Position numbers and translations under genes: made by a program. Below, one piece after another: positions 41,418 through 50,892 of a stretch of 64,000 nucleotides of DNA. Positions within the stretch are counted from its first letter, which is position 1. Each line of letters starts with the position of its first letter. The notes below the pieces were generated by a model that was not told the DNA's origin, searched no databases, and saw only the letters and a program-made list of their open reading frames with translations. The stretch is from Bradyrhizobium centrolobii (GTDB lineage: Bacteria > Pseudomonadota > Alphaproteobacteria > Rhizobiales > Xanthobacteraceae). The stretch spans positions 223,340 through 287,339 of the forward strand of contig NZ_LUUB01000078.1 in assembly GCF_001641635.1 (NCBI RefSeq). The letters run 5' to 3'.

Positions 41418-41660
41418 GTGATCGAGAAGCGGGCAGCGCAGCGCTATCGTGTTTTCAAGGGCGGCACGATCACCTTTGAAGGCAGCGGCATCGCATGCAC
41501 GGTGCGAAACGTGTCGGCGAGCGGCGCGGCGATCGATCTCGAAAACCCTGTTACATTGCCGCAATCGTTCACACTGTCGATTTCACGCGACAATTTCGTA
41601 CGGAATTGCCGCCCGGTATGGCGCAACGACAGACGCGTCGGCCTCGCTTTCGTGCAATAG
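41418..41660 (+). CDS. PilZ domain protein (80 aa)
   Basis: A stand-alone PilZ domain, which usually binds cyclic-di-GMP. The RAAQR near residue 4 is close to the RxxxR motif and NVSASGAAID corresponds to the D/NxSxxG motif. The start is GTG. The upstream 150 bases are AT-rich and include a likely promoter (TATACACT near 41380). Its effector partner is unknown. Confidence 0.85.
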   Translation: MIEKRAAQRYRVFKGGTITFEGSGIACTVRNVSASGAAIDLENPVTLPQSFTLSISRDNFVRNCRPVWRNDRRVGLAFVQ

Positions 41661-41707
41661 CGCAGCGCGATGTGAACGACTGTTCGCATCTCATACACAA
41701 GGCAGCG

Positions 41708-43743
41708 TCAAGCTCGCTTGATACGACGCGTGCGACGCCAGCGTAGGCCCGCGATCACGAGGGCGATGATCGCAAGCACGATCGCCGACGATGCCGCCAG
41801 GAATCGTCCACCGGGACGATCGATCGTGCGCGACCACAGTGACGGCGCCTCGCCGGGCCGCGCCAGGCGGAAGGCAACGACACTGTCGCCGATCGAGGTA
41901 CCGGCTTCGGAGTGGCCGCCGGCGCCGATCGCGACATACTGCTCGCCCTTCCAGAGATAGGTCATGGGATTGGCGACACCAGGCACCGGCAGCCGGCCCT
42001 GCCACAACTCCTTGCCGCTTCGCGCATCGAAGGCGCGCAAGTAAGCGTCCATCGCGCCGGTGAAGACGAGACCACCTGCGGTGACCGCAAGCCCGTTGAC
42101 GAGCGGCGCGCCCCACGGAAGCGGCACGCCGAGCGGAGCCAGATCCTCGGTGGTGCCGACCGTCGAACGCCAGAGGATTTTGCCGGCCTTCAGATCGACA
42201 GCGACCATCTCGCCCCAGGGCGGCTTGTTGCAGAGCAGCCCGAGCGGCGACGTCACCATCGCACGTGACATCGCGAACGGCGCGCCCCGCTGCTGGCCGA
42301 AGTCATGTCCGGGCGGCGGATTGAACCCGGCGGCTTTCGCGCGCGGGATCAGCTTGATGAGATGTACGGCGCGGCCGGTGTTGGCGTAGAGGATCTGGCG
42401 GACCGGATCGAAGGCCGCGCTGCCCCAGTTCACGCCGCCGCCGGTGAACGGAAACTCCAGCGTGCCCTGCACCGAAGGCGGCGTGTACAGCCCCTCGTTG
42501 CGCGCCTCCGCGAACTGCCGCTCGCAAGGCGAGCGGCGCAGGCCGGGCAGTAGCGAGAGCGCATCCTCGGTCGAGATTGTCTGCGACGTCAGCGCCGGCA
42601 CATGCGTCGGGAACGGCTGAGTCGGCGACAGCCTTTCGCCCTCGGCACCGCCTTGCGGCACCGCGCGCTCCTCGACCGGCCACACCGGCTTGCCGGTGTC
42701 GCGGTCGAGCACGAAGACGAAACCCTGCTTGGTCGGCTGGATCACGACGTCGCGCTGACCGTCACCGGTGTCGATCCGCGTCAGGGTCGGCTGCGCCGGG
42801 AGATCGTAGTCCCAGATGTCGTGATGCACGGTCTGGAACGCCCATACGAGCTCCCCGGTTTCGATGCGCAGTGCGACGACGGAATTGGCATGCTCGTTGT
42901 CGCCGGGGCGCCTGCCGCCCCAGAAGTCCGGCGACGGCGAGGACGTCGGCAGGAAGACAAGTCCGTGCCCCTCGTCGATCGACATCGGGCCCAGACATTG
43001 GCGTGACCGGCCGCAATGCCGTCGCGCTTGAGCGGCTCGAACGTCCAGCGCATCCGACCACTGCGCGCATCGAACGCGCGCACCACACCGCTCGGCGCGT
43101 CGACGCGGCGGTTATCGCCGATCGCGGAGCCGACCACGATCACACCGCGGCCAACAGCCGGCGGCGACGTGACCTGGAATTCGCCGGGCCATTCCAGCGC
43201 CATGCCGATATCGAGCCTGACCTCGCCGCCATTGCCGAAATCGGCACAGGGGACTCCAGTCTTCGCATCGAGCGCGATCAGGCGGACATCGTTCGTGCCC
43301 ATGAAGATGCGCGATCGACAGGCGGCGTCCCCAGGCGCCTTGTCGTCGATCCAGTAGGTGACGCCGCGGCAGACGTAGCGATTGGCTGGACGTTGATTGG
43401 TGGCGATCTTCGGATCGTAGCGCCACTTCTGCACGCCCGTGCCGGGATCGAGCGCGATCACCTCGTTGAAGGGCGAGCAGAAGATCAGGCTGTCCTCGAC
43501 GACCAGCGGCGTCGCCTGGAACTTGGTTCGCCGCATCACCTCGGGCGGCCGCGCGGCGAGATCGCCGGTGTGAAATTCGAAAGCCCGGACGAGATTGCCG
43601 ACATTGTCGGGCGTGATTTGTTGCAATGGCGAGAAGCGCGAGCCGCCGGGATCGCCACCCCAGCTCTCCCAGCCGGAGCACGGCCCCGCCGCGAGCAACA
43701 GGAGCGCGACGAAACCGGCCGGATATCGCAGGCGGGTCCGCAA
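41708..43743 (-). pseudogene. PQQ-dependent dehydrogenase gene with a single-base frameshift
   Basis: Two long frames together encode one quinoprotein dehydrogenase of about 678 residues: a signal segment (YPAGFVALLLLAAGPCSG), the start WGGDPGGSRFSPLQQIT, beta-propeller blades with typical LDPGTGVQKWRYDP and FDARSGKELWQ repeats, and a C-terminal membrane anchor near 41740. The frame breaks at 42986-42992, where the reading NVWA should continue into PMSIDEGHG; adding one C to the GGGCCC run restores it. TTG at 43743 is the probable start. It may be a true recent mutation or a sequencing error. Family members oxidise glucose, alcohols or other polyols in the periplasm. Confidence 0.88.
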
Positions 43744-43756
43744 CGCCCGCCCCGCT

Positions 43757-43987
43757 TTATTTCGGCTTCTTGGCGGGTTCGCTCGGGCGGGCCCCGCTCC
43801 ACGGATCGTACTTCTCCTTGGGATCGGGAATACGCTCAAGCGCGGCCTTGTAGGCCTTTTCGTCGACCTTGGGTTTGTTGTCCGCCTTGGGGGCTTCATT
43901 CCCGGGCTGACGCCGGCCGCCCATCTGCGCCTGCGCCGAGGCGGCCGTCAGCGCCACCACTGCGGTCGCAATGACCAAGATCCTCAT
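43757..43987 (-). CDS. Periplasmic hypothetical protein with DPW motif (76 aa), paralogue
   Basis: A signal peptide ending in AQA precedes a short charged protein with KAYKAALERIPDPKEKYDPW near residue 45 and a basic Pro-rich end. It is clearly related to the protein at 40045-40338. GGGGG lies nine bases before the ATG at 43987. It is followed after 13 bases by the PQQ dehydrogenase gene and may be its partner or merely its operon neighbour. Confidence 0.75.
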   Translation of the reverse strand: MRILVIATAVVALTAASAQAQMGGRRQPGNEAPKADNKPKVDEKAYKAALERIPDPKEKYDPWSGARPSEPAKKPK

Positions 43988-44139
43988 TGATGCAATCCCC
44001 CTCATCTGGGGTACAAACTAGCCCGCAATCCCCTAATAGCAAATCCCGCTGACGTCCCGGCTTCAGCAAATGTTGATCGGCGAGGACTTCGCCGGGTCGC
44101 ATTCGTGCCTATCTGTTGGCCGGCAGGGGACCCTCACGA

Positions 44140-44544
44140 ATGTTGCGGAATGTTGCTCATGTGGCGCTGCTCGCCGGCGCGCTTGCGCTCGGCGCCTGCG
44201 GCTTTGCCGACAGCCGCGCGCCGGTGCCCGAATTCATGCGCATGAAGGAAGCCGAGCAGGCGCCGCCCGAACCACCCCCGGACGTCAAACGCGTGGTGCG
44301 CGAGCAGCTCGACGTGGTCTTCCTCACCACGTCCTATCCCCGCGAGGTTCATGTCGCCCCGCCCCATCACGAAGTGCGTGGACTGGGCTGGACCGCCTGT
44401 GTCCGCGCGCAGCTCACTTCCGCGACCGGTACGGCGCTCGGCATGCAGACCTACATCGTGACGATCACCGGCGGAAACGTCGTCGACCGGCGGCGCGCCG
44501 AGGCCGACGACATCTGTACCTCGGAGACCTACGAGCCGATCTAG
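44140..44544 (+). CDS. Lipoprotein of unknown function (134 aa)
   Basis: The N-terminus MLRNVAHVALLAGALALGAC is a lipoprotein signal with lipobox LGAC. A Pro-rich linker (EQAPPEPPPDV) follows, then a folded domain with LGWTACVRAQL and TYIVTITGGNVVDRR. ATG at 44140 has AGGGG ten bases upstream and is preferred to an earlier in-frame start. Not recognised beyond being a conserved rhizobial lipoprotein. Confidence 0.75.
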   Translation: MLRNVAHVALLAGALALGACGFADSRAPVPEFMRMKEAEQAPPEPPPDVKRVVREQLDVVFLTTSYPREVHVAPPHHEVRGLGWTACVRAQLTSATGTALGMQTYIVTITGGNVVDRRRAEADDICTSETYEPI

Positions 44545-44787
44545 CGGATTGTTGAGGAGTCGCCTTGCGGTTGCGCCAACGTTGCAGTGAGAACCAGCGA
44601 CGGTGACCTCATCAGTCATTTTCGGACGTGGTCATCGCATCGGACTCGCATCGCGAAAATGCGGCCGCTATAGCGGCTCCATGCTCGACTTCGAATACGA
44701 AGCCCTACAGTCGTCCGCCTTCGGCATTCCGCAGAAGTGACAGAACATCAAGGTGCGAAAATGGTCGAGCACGACAGGGAGACCACG

Positions 44788-45258
44788 ATGACCACCAGGA
44801 TCTACGGGACAGTCAGTCCCGAACGACAGCGGCAAATGAGCGGCCTTGAGTTCGTCCAGGGCCTTGCGATGAGGACCCTGCCTCTCAACACGATCGCACA
44901 AACCCTCGGCTACGACGTCGTGGAGGCCGAGAGCGGTCGCGTCGTTGTCTCGCTCATGCCGACGGCCGCTCACCTCAATCCGGCTGGCACAGTCCACGGC
45001 GGCCTCACGGCCACCCTGCTCGACAGCAGCATGGGACTGGCGATCCAATCGACGCTCGACAGGGGAATCAGCCAGACGACGCTTGAATTCAAGATTTCTC
45101 TCGTGCGGCCCATCACGCCGGAGACCGGCCTGATCCGGGCCGAGGGCAAAGTCTTGAATTGCGGCCGTCGCATCGGAACGGCCGATGGGCGAGTCACGGA
45201 CGCCAAGGGGCGGTTGCTCGCCCACGGCACGACAACCTGCCTCATCTTCCCTGCCTGA
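44788..45258 (+). CDS. Hotdog-fold thioesterase, PaaI/YigI-like
   Basis: A 156-residue hotdog protein. LNPAGTVHGGLTATLLDSSMGLAI near residue 69-92 is the canonical PaaI thioesterase motif with HGG and the catalytic Asp. GGGAG lies seven bases before the ATG at 44788. It is monocistronic, with about 240 bases upstream that probably carry its promoter. Substrate unknown. Confidence 0.87.
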   Translation: MTTRIYGTVSPERQRQMSGLEFVQGLAMRTLPLNTIAQTLGYDVVEAESGRVVVSLMPTAAHLNPAGTVHGGLTATLLDSSMGLAIQSTLDRGISQTTLEFKISLVRPITPETGLIRAEGKVLNCGRRIGTADGRVTDAKGRLLAHGTTTCLIFPA

Positions 45259-45345
45259 GATCGAAGAAGCCTGCCGACGAGCCGCATCGAACGACACCCT
45301 GCACCGGCCGGGTCTCTCGGTGTTCAGCAGACAGCATAATCCCGG

Positions 45346-45371
45346 GGAACAAATCGCCTCCATATCGGGTT
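45346..45371 (+). promoter_or_regulatory. Weak EcfG-like promoter candidate
   Basis: GGAAC at 45346-45350, 17 bases, then GGTT. Spacing fits the EcfG class but the -10 is off by one base. It lies about 80 bases before the start of the small exported protein gene. Confidence 0.3.
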
Positions 45372-45453
45372 CCGGAAAATCATGCACTGCGGCCGGAACG
45401 AACGCCTCCTCCTTTTCTTGTTACCGCCGAGGGCAGTATCGGAGGAGGAGAAG

Positions 45454-45777
45454 ATGAGGACCTTCACAATCGCGCTGCTGGCGGGCGTCGGAGCCCTGGC
45501 CGCAGCAGGCGGCGCAAAGGCTGCAGATTTCTACACGACCAGCGAATACACCACTCCTGACCTCATTCAGGAGGTCAGGCTGGTCTGCGACGATGCAGGC
45601 AATTGCTATCGCACCCGTGGCGGGGCACGCGTGATTGTGCGTGACTCCTACGCCAGAATGCCGCGCGATCGCTATTACGAGCGCCGCACCTACCGCGACT
45701 GGGATGACGGCCCGCGGGGTGGCGTCGGCATCCGCGCCCCGGGCGTGAGCGTTGGCGTGGGCGTCGATCGCTGGTAA
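45454..45777 (+). CDS. Small exported protein (107 aa)
   Basis: A signal peptide (FTIALLAGVGALAAAGGAKA) is followed by an acidic then Arg/Tyr-rich region (RDRYYERRTYRDWDD) and a GVGIRAPGVSVGVGV tail, a pattern common in exported rhizobial stress proteins. GGAGGAGGAG directly upstream of the ATG is a very strong ribosome site. Function unknown. Confidence 0.78.
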   Translation: MRTFTIALLAGVGALAAAGGAKAADFYTTSEYTTPDLIQEVRLVCDDAGNCYRTRGGARVIVRDSYARMPRDRYYERRTYRDWDDGPRGGVGIRAPGVSVGVGVDRW

Positions 45778-45786
45778 TCGATCGAA

Positions 45787-45840
45787 CCATGACGGACGGG
45801 ACCGGACGAGATGGCTCGCCCGGTCCCGTCAATGTCATGG
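45787..45840. terminator. Large hairpin between convergent genes, probable two-way terminator
   Basis: CCATGAC/GTCATGG at the ends and GACGGGACCGG (45795) / CCGGTCCCGTC (45820) inside form a long stem with a 14-base loop. No T-run follows. Confidence 0.6.
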
Positions 45841-45869
45841 TGTCGGATGACTGAACTTTCCGCGGTTAT

Positions 45870-46337
45870 TCAGGTTTCGAGCGGATCGGCCGGCGTGACG
45901 AAGCGCGTCGACGACGGGAGGTGAGCGATGTAGCGGGCCAGCACCATGCCGGCACACATCGCGGCGACGAAAATGAAGGCGGAGGCCGAGCCAAATCCAA
46001 GCGCGGTCAGCGCCGGTCCTGGACAAAAGCCTACCAACCCCCAGCCGACGCCGAAGATGGCGGGACCGACGACAATTCTTAGATCGATGTCGTTTCGCGT
46101 CGGAACGTAAAATCGATCGGCGAAGAAAGGCCGCGCGAGCTTCAAGACACGGTTGAAGCCGATGAAGGTCACGGCCACCGCACCGGCCATCACGAAGGCA
46201 AGGCTGGCGTCCCAGGTTCCTGCGGGAATGCCGCCGACATCCAGGAAGTTCAGCACCTTTGCAGGGTTCGACATGCCGGACACGATGAGGCCGAGGCCAA
46301 AAATCAGGCCGATCGCGAATTGAACGAGGATTGTCAT
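45870..46337 (-). CDS. YeeE/YedE-type sulfur transporter half (DUF6691 family)
   Basis: A 155-residue membrane protein with four or five helices, including FAIGLIFGLGLIVSGMSNPAKV at the start and GFCPGPALTALG, whose Cys sits where the thiosulfate-relay Cys lies in YeeE. It starts five bases after the companion gene, and the two together make one full-length YeeE/YedE-like unit. These proteins are thought to carry thiosulfate or related sulfur compounds. The ATG at 46337 is preferred; the long frame upstream overlaps the companion gene. Confidence 0.85.
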   Translation of the reverse strand: MTILVQFAIGLIFGLGLIVSGMSNPAKVLNFLDVGGIPAGTWDASLAFVMAGAVAVTFIGFNRVLKLARPFFADRFYVPTRNDIDLRIVVGPAIFGVGWGLVGFCPGPALTALGFGSASAFIFVAAMCAGMVLARYIAHLPSSTRFVTPADPLET

Positions 46338-46342
46338 CGCCG

Positions 46343-46771
46343 TCAGCTCCAGTGTCGCATCACGAAGACGGTGGCCATGCCCGCCGCCATGAAGGTGATG
46401 GTCGCGACCAGCGAACGCATCGAGAGCCGCGACAGACCGCAGACGCCATGGCCGGATGTGCAGCCGCTGCCCCACACCGAGCCGAAGCCCGTGAGCAAAC
46501 CGCCGACGATCAGGACCGAAGTTCCCGCCTCGATCGTCTGCGCCGGCAGGCTTCCGGTGGCGAGCCGCACCAGCACAGGTGCGGTGACGAGGCCTGCGAC
46601 GAAGGCGAGCCGGCCGGCGAATTCGCGGTCCTCGTAAGGGGGAAACAGCCGCGACGCGATGCCACTGACGCCGGCGATCCGTCCCGTCGCCCACATCAAG
46701 AGCACGGCGGACAGCCCGATCAACGCCCCACCCAGGAGCGAAGCGATCGGTGTGAAGGGCGTGGCGATCAT
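46343..46771 (-). CDS. YeeE/YedE-type sulfur transporter half
   Basis: A 142-residue membrane protein with the Cys motif GSGCTSGHGVCGLSRLS near residue 104, the hallmark of YeeE/YedE sulfur transporters. GGAGGATC before the ATG at 46771 is a strong site. It is the first gene of a two-gene unit with the DUF6691 protein. Such pairs often neighbour a sulfide-responsive ArsR-type regulator and persulfide dioxygenase, but neither is seen here. Confidence 0.87.
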   Translation of the reverse strand: MIATPFTPIASLLGGALIGLSAVLLMWATGRIAGVSGIASRLFPPYEDREFAGRLAFVAGLVTAPVLVRLATGSLPAQTIEAGTSVLIVGGLLTGFGSVWGSGCTSGHGVCGLSRLSMRSLVATITFMAAGMATVFVMRHWS

Positions 46772-46961
46772 TTTGATCCTCCGGATCGAGAGCAACCTTT
46801 GCGCATCCATCGAAGCATTCGGCGGCCTGCCGCCCGGATGCTCAATGAGCCGTTAACAATACCACTCGAATTGAACCGGCGTCCCAACGGTATTTTCCAA
46901 TCTTTGCGCTAAGCACGACCACGTGACGCGGAACTGCCCGCGTGAACGGGGACGACGGGAC

Positions 46962-48128
46962 GTGGTCGATATCGCGCATCAGGCTGCGATCAATCAGGCA
47001 TCCGCAGAGGGGGCCGTGGCGCGCGCGCTTGTTCCGCTTACCTCGATTGACCTCGGCCAATGGCGCGCGCTCGCCCAGCAGGCGATCGAGCCGAATGGCT
47101 ACTATCTGCCGGGCTGGGAGCTCGCCGTCAGCGCGACGGCGCGGGGCGATACCGATGCGCTGGCCTTGCGCGCATTCGACGGTTCGTCGAAGCGGCTTAT
47201 CGGGCTGATGCCGGTCATCTCATTCGGGCGCGCTTGGAAGATTCCCCTGCCCGCGCTCGTGAGCGCCCATCCCTATGGCACGCTGTGCAGCCCGTTGATT
47301 GACCGCGACACCTCGATCGAGGCTGCCGCGCGTCTGATTGAGCAGGCGCGCGAGGCCGGAGCGCATGCGCTGGTCCTGCGCGACGTCGCGCTCGACGGGG
47401 CGGCGATGACATCTCTGAGGGAAATTCTCGGCCGGAGCGGTCTGAAGCCGCACGTGCTGAACTCCTACATCCGCGCCGCCCTCGATGCGACTCAGGACGG
47501 CGAGACGCTGCTGCGCGACGCGCTCGGCACGAAAAAGCTCAAGGAGCTGCGCCGCCAGCGCCATCGCCTCGAAGAGCACGGCCCCGTCGCCTTCGAGGTT
47601 GCACGCGGACCGGACGAGATCGGGCCGGCGCTCGAAACCTTCCTGCAACTCGAAGCCAGCGGCTGGAAAGGCAAGCGCGGCACCGCGCTGATCCAGGATG
47701 CGGGCGATGCGACCTTCATTCGCCGCGCCGTGCCGGCGCTCGCGGAGACGGCGCAGTGCGAGGTCATCAGCCTGCGCGCCGGCACAACGCCGGTCGCCGC
47801 CGGCATCGTGCTGCGCCATCAGGACCGCGCCTTCTTCTTCAAGCTGGGCGTCGACGAGCGCTTTGCGAAATATTCGCCGGGCGTGCAGCTCACGATCGAG
47901 CTCACGCGTCACCTCTGCGCCGATCCCGCCATTGCGAGCGCCGATTCCACCGCAAACGCCGACCATCCCATGATCAACCCGATCTGGCGCGGCCGTTTTG
48001 CCATCGGTGATGTTCTGATCCCACTGAAGCGAAACGACCCGGTCGTTGCGCTCATTCACGCTGCGCTGGTCGCGCTTGGTCTCGCGCGCGAGACAGCCCG
48101 ACGCGCCATCCACCTGCTGCGCAAATAA
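46962..48128 (+). CDS. GNAT/FemAB-like acetyltransferase (CelD/BcsL type)
   Basis: A roughly 388-residue protein of the FemAB/CelD class, which has two tandem GNAT-like folds and a central LKELRRQRHRLEEHGPVAFE region (about residues 187-206) plus RAFFFKLGVDERFAKYSPG, the typical acetyl-CoA site stretch. Homologues act in cellulose or exopolysaccharide biosynthesis. GTG at 46962 follows a GGGACGACGGGA region; an earlier GTG at 46923 lacks a ribosome site. The substrate is unknown. Confidence 0.83.
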   Translation: MVDIAHQAAINQASAEGAVARALVPLTSIDLGQWRALAQQAIEPNGYYLPGWELAVSATARGDTDALALRAFDGSSKRLIGLMPVISFGRAWKIPLPALVSAHPYGTLCSPLIDRDTSIEAAARLIEQAREAGAHALVLRDVALDGAAMTSLREILGRSGLKPHVLNSYIRAALDATQDGETLLRDALGTKKLKELRRQRHRLEEHGPVAFEVARGPDEIGPALETFLQLEASGWKGKRGTALIQDAGDATFIRRAVPALAETAQCEVISLRAGTTPVAAGIVLRHQDRAFFFKLGVDERFAKYSPGVQLTIELTRHLCADPAIASADSTANADHPMINPIWRGRFAIGDVLIPLKRNDPVVALIHAALVALGLARETARRAIHLLRK

Positions 48129-48135
48129 ACGAGAG

Positions 48136-48801
48136 TTATTCCGCCGCCTGCGCGTTGATCTCCGCCGACACCTGGCGGATGGCGCGCGCAAGCAGGTTCG
48201 GATCCTGCGCGCCGGAGACGGCGTATTTCTGCGCGAAAACGTAGGTCGGCACCCCGGAGATGCCCTTGCCGGCGGCTTCCTGCGCGTCCGCTGAGACGCG
48301 CGCGACGTCCTCGTCGGCGGCAAGGCGCCGGCGCACGTCATCGGCATCAAGCCCGACATCGGCCGCGGCCTGCACCAGCACGTTCACATCAGTGAGATCG
48401 CCGCCGTCGCGGAAATAAAGCTCCATCAGGCGCTGCTTCATCTCCGGCGCCTTGCCGACCGCCTCCGCCCACAGGATCAGGCGATGGCAGTCGATCGTGT
48501 TGGGCTGGCGCTGCACCAGTTCTGGCCGGTAAATGAGACCCTCTTCGCTTGCCGCCGCGACGACGCGGCCGGCAATGCCTTTGTAGGCCTCCACCGAGCC
48601 GAACTTGGTGGTGAGATAATCCTCGCGGCTGATGCCCTCGCGCGGCACCCAGGGATTGAGGAAGAACGGACGGAACGTGAGCTTGACGGGCACGTCCGGA
48701 ACGAGCGCGAGCGCGCTCTCGATCCGATGCTTGCCGATGTAGCACCACGGGCACACCACGTCGGAGACGACGTCGATCTGGAGCGGTTTCAGCGTGCTCA
48801 T
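48136..48801 (-). CDS. DsbA family oxidoreductase (FrnE-like)
   Basis: A 221-residue cytoplasmic thioredoxin-fold protein. The CPWCYIGKHR motif near residue 18 is the FrnE/2-hydroxychromene isomerase-like CxxC, and GISGVPTYVFAQKYAVSGAQ near residue 182 carries the cis-Pro. No signal peptide is present. Related proteins act in oxidative-stress resistance. It converges with the acetyltransferase gene. Confidence 0.93.
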   Translation of the reverse strand: MSTLKPLQIDVVSDVVCPWCYIGKHRIESALALVPDVPVKLTFRPFFLNPWVPREGISREDYLTTKFGSVEAYKGIAGRVVAAASEEGLIYRPELVQRQPNTIDCHRLILWAEAVGKAPEMKQRLMELYFRDGGDLTDVNVLVQAAADVGLDADDVRRRLAADEDVARVSADAQEAAGKGISGVPTYVFAQKYAVSGAQDPNLLARAIRQVSAEINAQAAE

Positions 48802-48871
48802 ATCAGGCGCCTCCTTCGGGCGTTTACGGGTTTGCCCGAAGATAAGCCGAACCCGCCCCGAGGCAAGGGCG

Positions 48872-49693
48872 CTAGGTCATACCTGCTGCCATCTGCTTGA
48901 GCCTCTCGGCGGTGCGCTCGTCCGCCGGGAACAAGGTTTCCAAAGCCAGCTCCGACAGGGTGATGTCGACCGGCGTGCCAAACACCATGGTGGTGGAGAA
49001 GAAACTTAGTATCTCGCCCTCGTGGCGCAGCTTGAACGGGATCGCGACATTGTCGCTCGACAGTGGCCCCGAGCGTGCCGGAATCGGGTAGCTCTTCAGA
49101 TCGTTGTACAGCTTGATCAATTCGGGATCGGCGGTCGCCTCGCATTGCCGGTGCAACCGCTCCAGAAGATGCCCACACCACTCTGCGAGATTGACCGTGC
49201 GCGGCGCCAGCGCCTCGGGATGAAAGGCGAGCCGCAGCACGTTGAAGGGCTGGCCGAGCAGCCGCTGCGGGATGCCATCGAGCAGCGGCGCTACCATGCG
49301 GTTGGCGGACACCAGGTTCCAGTGCCGGTCCACCGCGAGCGCGGGATTGGGTTCATGCGCTCTGAGCACGAGGTCGATCGCCTGGCGGGCTGATTTCAAG
49401 GCGGGATCCTCCAGCGAGCGCTGCGGGAAGGCCGGCGCGTAGCCGGCCGCGACCAGCAGCACGTTGCGTTCGCGCAAGGGCACATCGAGACGCTCGGCGA
49501 GTTTCAGCACCATCTCGCGCGAGGGAACGGCGCGGCCAGTCTCGACGAAGCTCAAATGCCGCGCCGAGATCTCGGCGTCGCCTGCGAGATCGAGCTGGCT
49601 CATGCGGCGACGCTGCCGCCAGTCGCGCAAGTGATCGCCGATATGGATCGGCTGGCTTCGTTCGGTGCGGGCCGTGGATGCATGTGCGTTCAT
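48872..49693 (-). CDS. XRE-type regulator with MmyB-like ligand-binding domain
   Basis: A 273-residue transcription regulator: an N-terminal helix-turn-helix (MSQLDLAGDAEISARHLSFVETGRA, about residues 31-55) and a C-terminal PAS-like domain of the MmyB family (LAVDRHWNLVSANRMVAPLL onward). Proteins of this class usually repress a neighbouring gene and respond to a small ligand such as fatty acids. The closest genes are the DsbA-like protein, downstream on the same strand, and a gene-free stretch upstream. A palindrome in its own leader suggests self-regulation. Confidence 0.92.
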   Translation of the reverse strand: MNAHASTARTERSQPIHIGDHLRDWRQRRRMSQLDLAGDAEISARHLSFVETGRAVPSREMVLKLAERLDVPLRERNVLLVAAGYAPAFPQRSLEDPALKSARQAIDLVLRAHEPNPALAVDRHWNLVSANRMVAPLLDGIPQRLLGQPFNVLRLAFHPEALAPRTVNLAEWCGHLLERLHRQCEATADPELIKLYNDLKSYPIPARSGPLSSDNVAIPFKLRHEGEILSFFSTTMVFGTPVDITLSELALETLFPADERTAERLKQMAAGMT

Positions 49694-49725
49694 GGTCGAA
49701 TACCTAGCACGCGGCCTTCACCCCT

Positions 49726-49748
49726 TCCATTACCCCGAAGGTAATGGA
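49726..49748. promoter_or_regulatory. Palindromic operator candidate for the XRE regulator
   Basis: TCCATTACC-CCGAA-GGTAATGGA, with perfect nine-base arms, lies 33 bases upstream of the regulator's start codon. This is the kind of site a dimeric XRE protein would bind. There is no T-run after it. Confidence 0.55.
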
Positions 49749-50140
49749 TATTGGCAGACTGGCGCAGCCGCCTCGCGAGGCTCGGCGCGAATACAGCGTT
49801 CATTTTGATCGACGTCCGATCGGGCAGCTCCGCAAGCTTCACCTCTCACCTGCTCTTCGCCATTGTCTTAACGGCCTGGTGAGGCTTCAACACCAGGTCC
49901 TTCGAAACAATGACCCGTAACCGCCATCCCGGCCGCGCGGTGATCGTCGACTGCACGTCGAGCTCGCGCTCCACCGGCCGCCGGCCCGCGCGATTGGTCG
50001 TTTGCTGCGTACTTTCAAAGGAGACTCTACCAGGACGGGGGGCTAAGCAGATTTCTAACGAGGGTTGGTTCTATCCCTGACCCACATGGGTTAGCTGGTC
50101 TCCGCCGCGCGCGGTTTTCCCTTCCGCCGTGCAGTTCTGG
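49749..50140. other. Gene-free stretch
   Basis: I see no convincing gene. Short fragments of protein-like sequence appear but none has a ribosome site. It marks the beginning of an accessory region with less biased base composition. Confidence 0.4.
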
Positions 50141-50422
50141 ATGGCGATGGTTGAACAACTGGATCTCGAAGACTGGGCCTGGCAAGTTGCGGCTGACGTG
50201 TATCGTCTCAATCTGTTTTGCCATCTCACTGGACAAACAGTGTCAAGGCGCTCGGCGGTGACGGAGGAGGAGCTGACCAGAGCTATTCGCAGCAGCTTCA
50301 CTCAGGTAAACGATGCCGCGTACCGACAGATGATTAAGTTAGCCACCGATGCGGCCCTTGAGGCTTACGATCGGGCGGTGTCTCGAAACATCAGATGGTC
50401 GCGTACGCGGCGCGCAAACTGA
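50141..50422 (+). CDS. Hypothetical protein (about 93 aa)
   Basis: A helical protein beginning MAMVEQLDLEDWAWQVAADV, with LTEEEL-like and QMIKLATDAALEAYDRAV helices. The start could be GTG at 50129 or ATG at 50141 or 50147. I do not recognise it. Its codon use is less GC-biased than in core genes. Confidence 0.5.
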   Translation: MAMVEQLDLEDWAWQVAADVYRLNLFCHLTGQTVSRRSAVTEEELTRAIRSSFTQVNDAAYRQMIKLATDAALEAYDRAVSRNIRWSRTRRAN

Positions 50423-50892
50423 GAGCACCGAACGGTATTTCCGCTTACGGTTTCGCAGCACGCTTCGCGAGCGCCCGGTCGCGGCAATCAACTCTCCGCA
50501 AGCCGAGACGCCCCCCTTGCCGGAATCCCATTCGAGGGAGAAGACACCGGATCAGCAAAGAGGAGTTCGATCAGCTCCCTCCGTGGGGAATGCCATCGCT
50601 CCTCTCGATTTCCCCGCCAGATGGTCCAGTTTCCAAAAACGTCACCATGCGGTGGCAGGTCGCAAAGATTGCGTCGAAGCCCTAAATGACCCACTTCCTC
50701 TCGGATGATGCGGAGCCAGACGCACAACCAGGCCGCGACTCCTATCGCTGATCACGACATCGCGCTGATGAACGCACAGCCGAGCGATTCACCAAGGCGC
50801 CCCCCGCTGGGGGGCGGCTCGTGAATGTCTTGCTGTGTTCGAGGGTCGACAAGGGCCAAGGGTCACCCGCCCCTATGAATATCTCACCTCCA
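50423..50892. other. Gene-free stretch, possibly decayed
   Basis: Several short frames are open here but none has protein-like composition with a ribosome site. On the minus strand a segment around 50760-50880 (FTNGGEIFIGAGDPWPLSTLE and on) looks like a decayed continuation of the small gene at 50893-51081. Confidence 0.35.
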
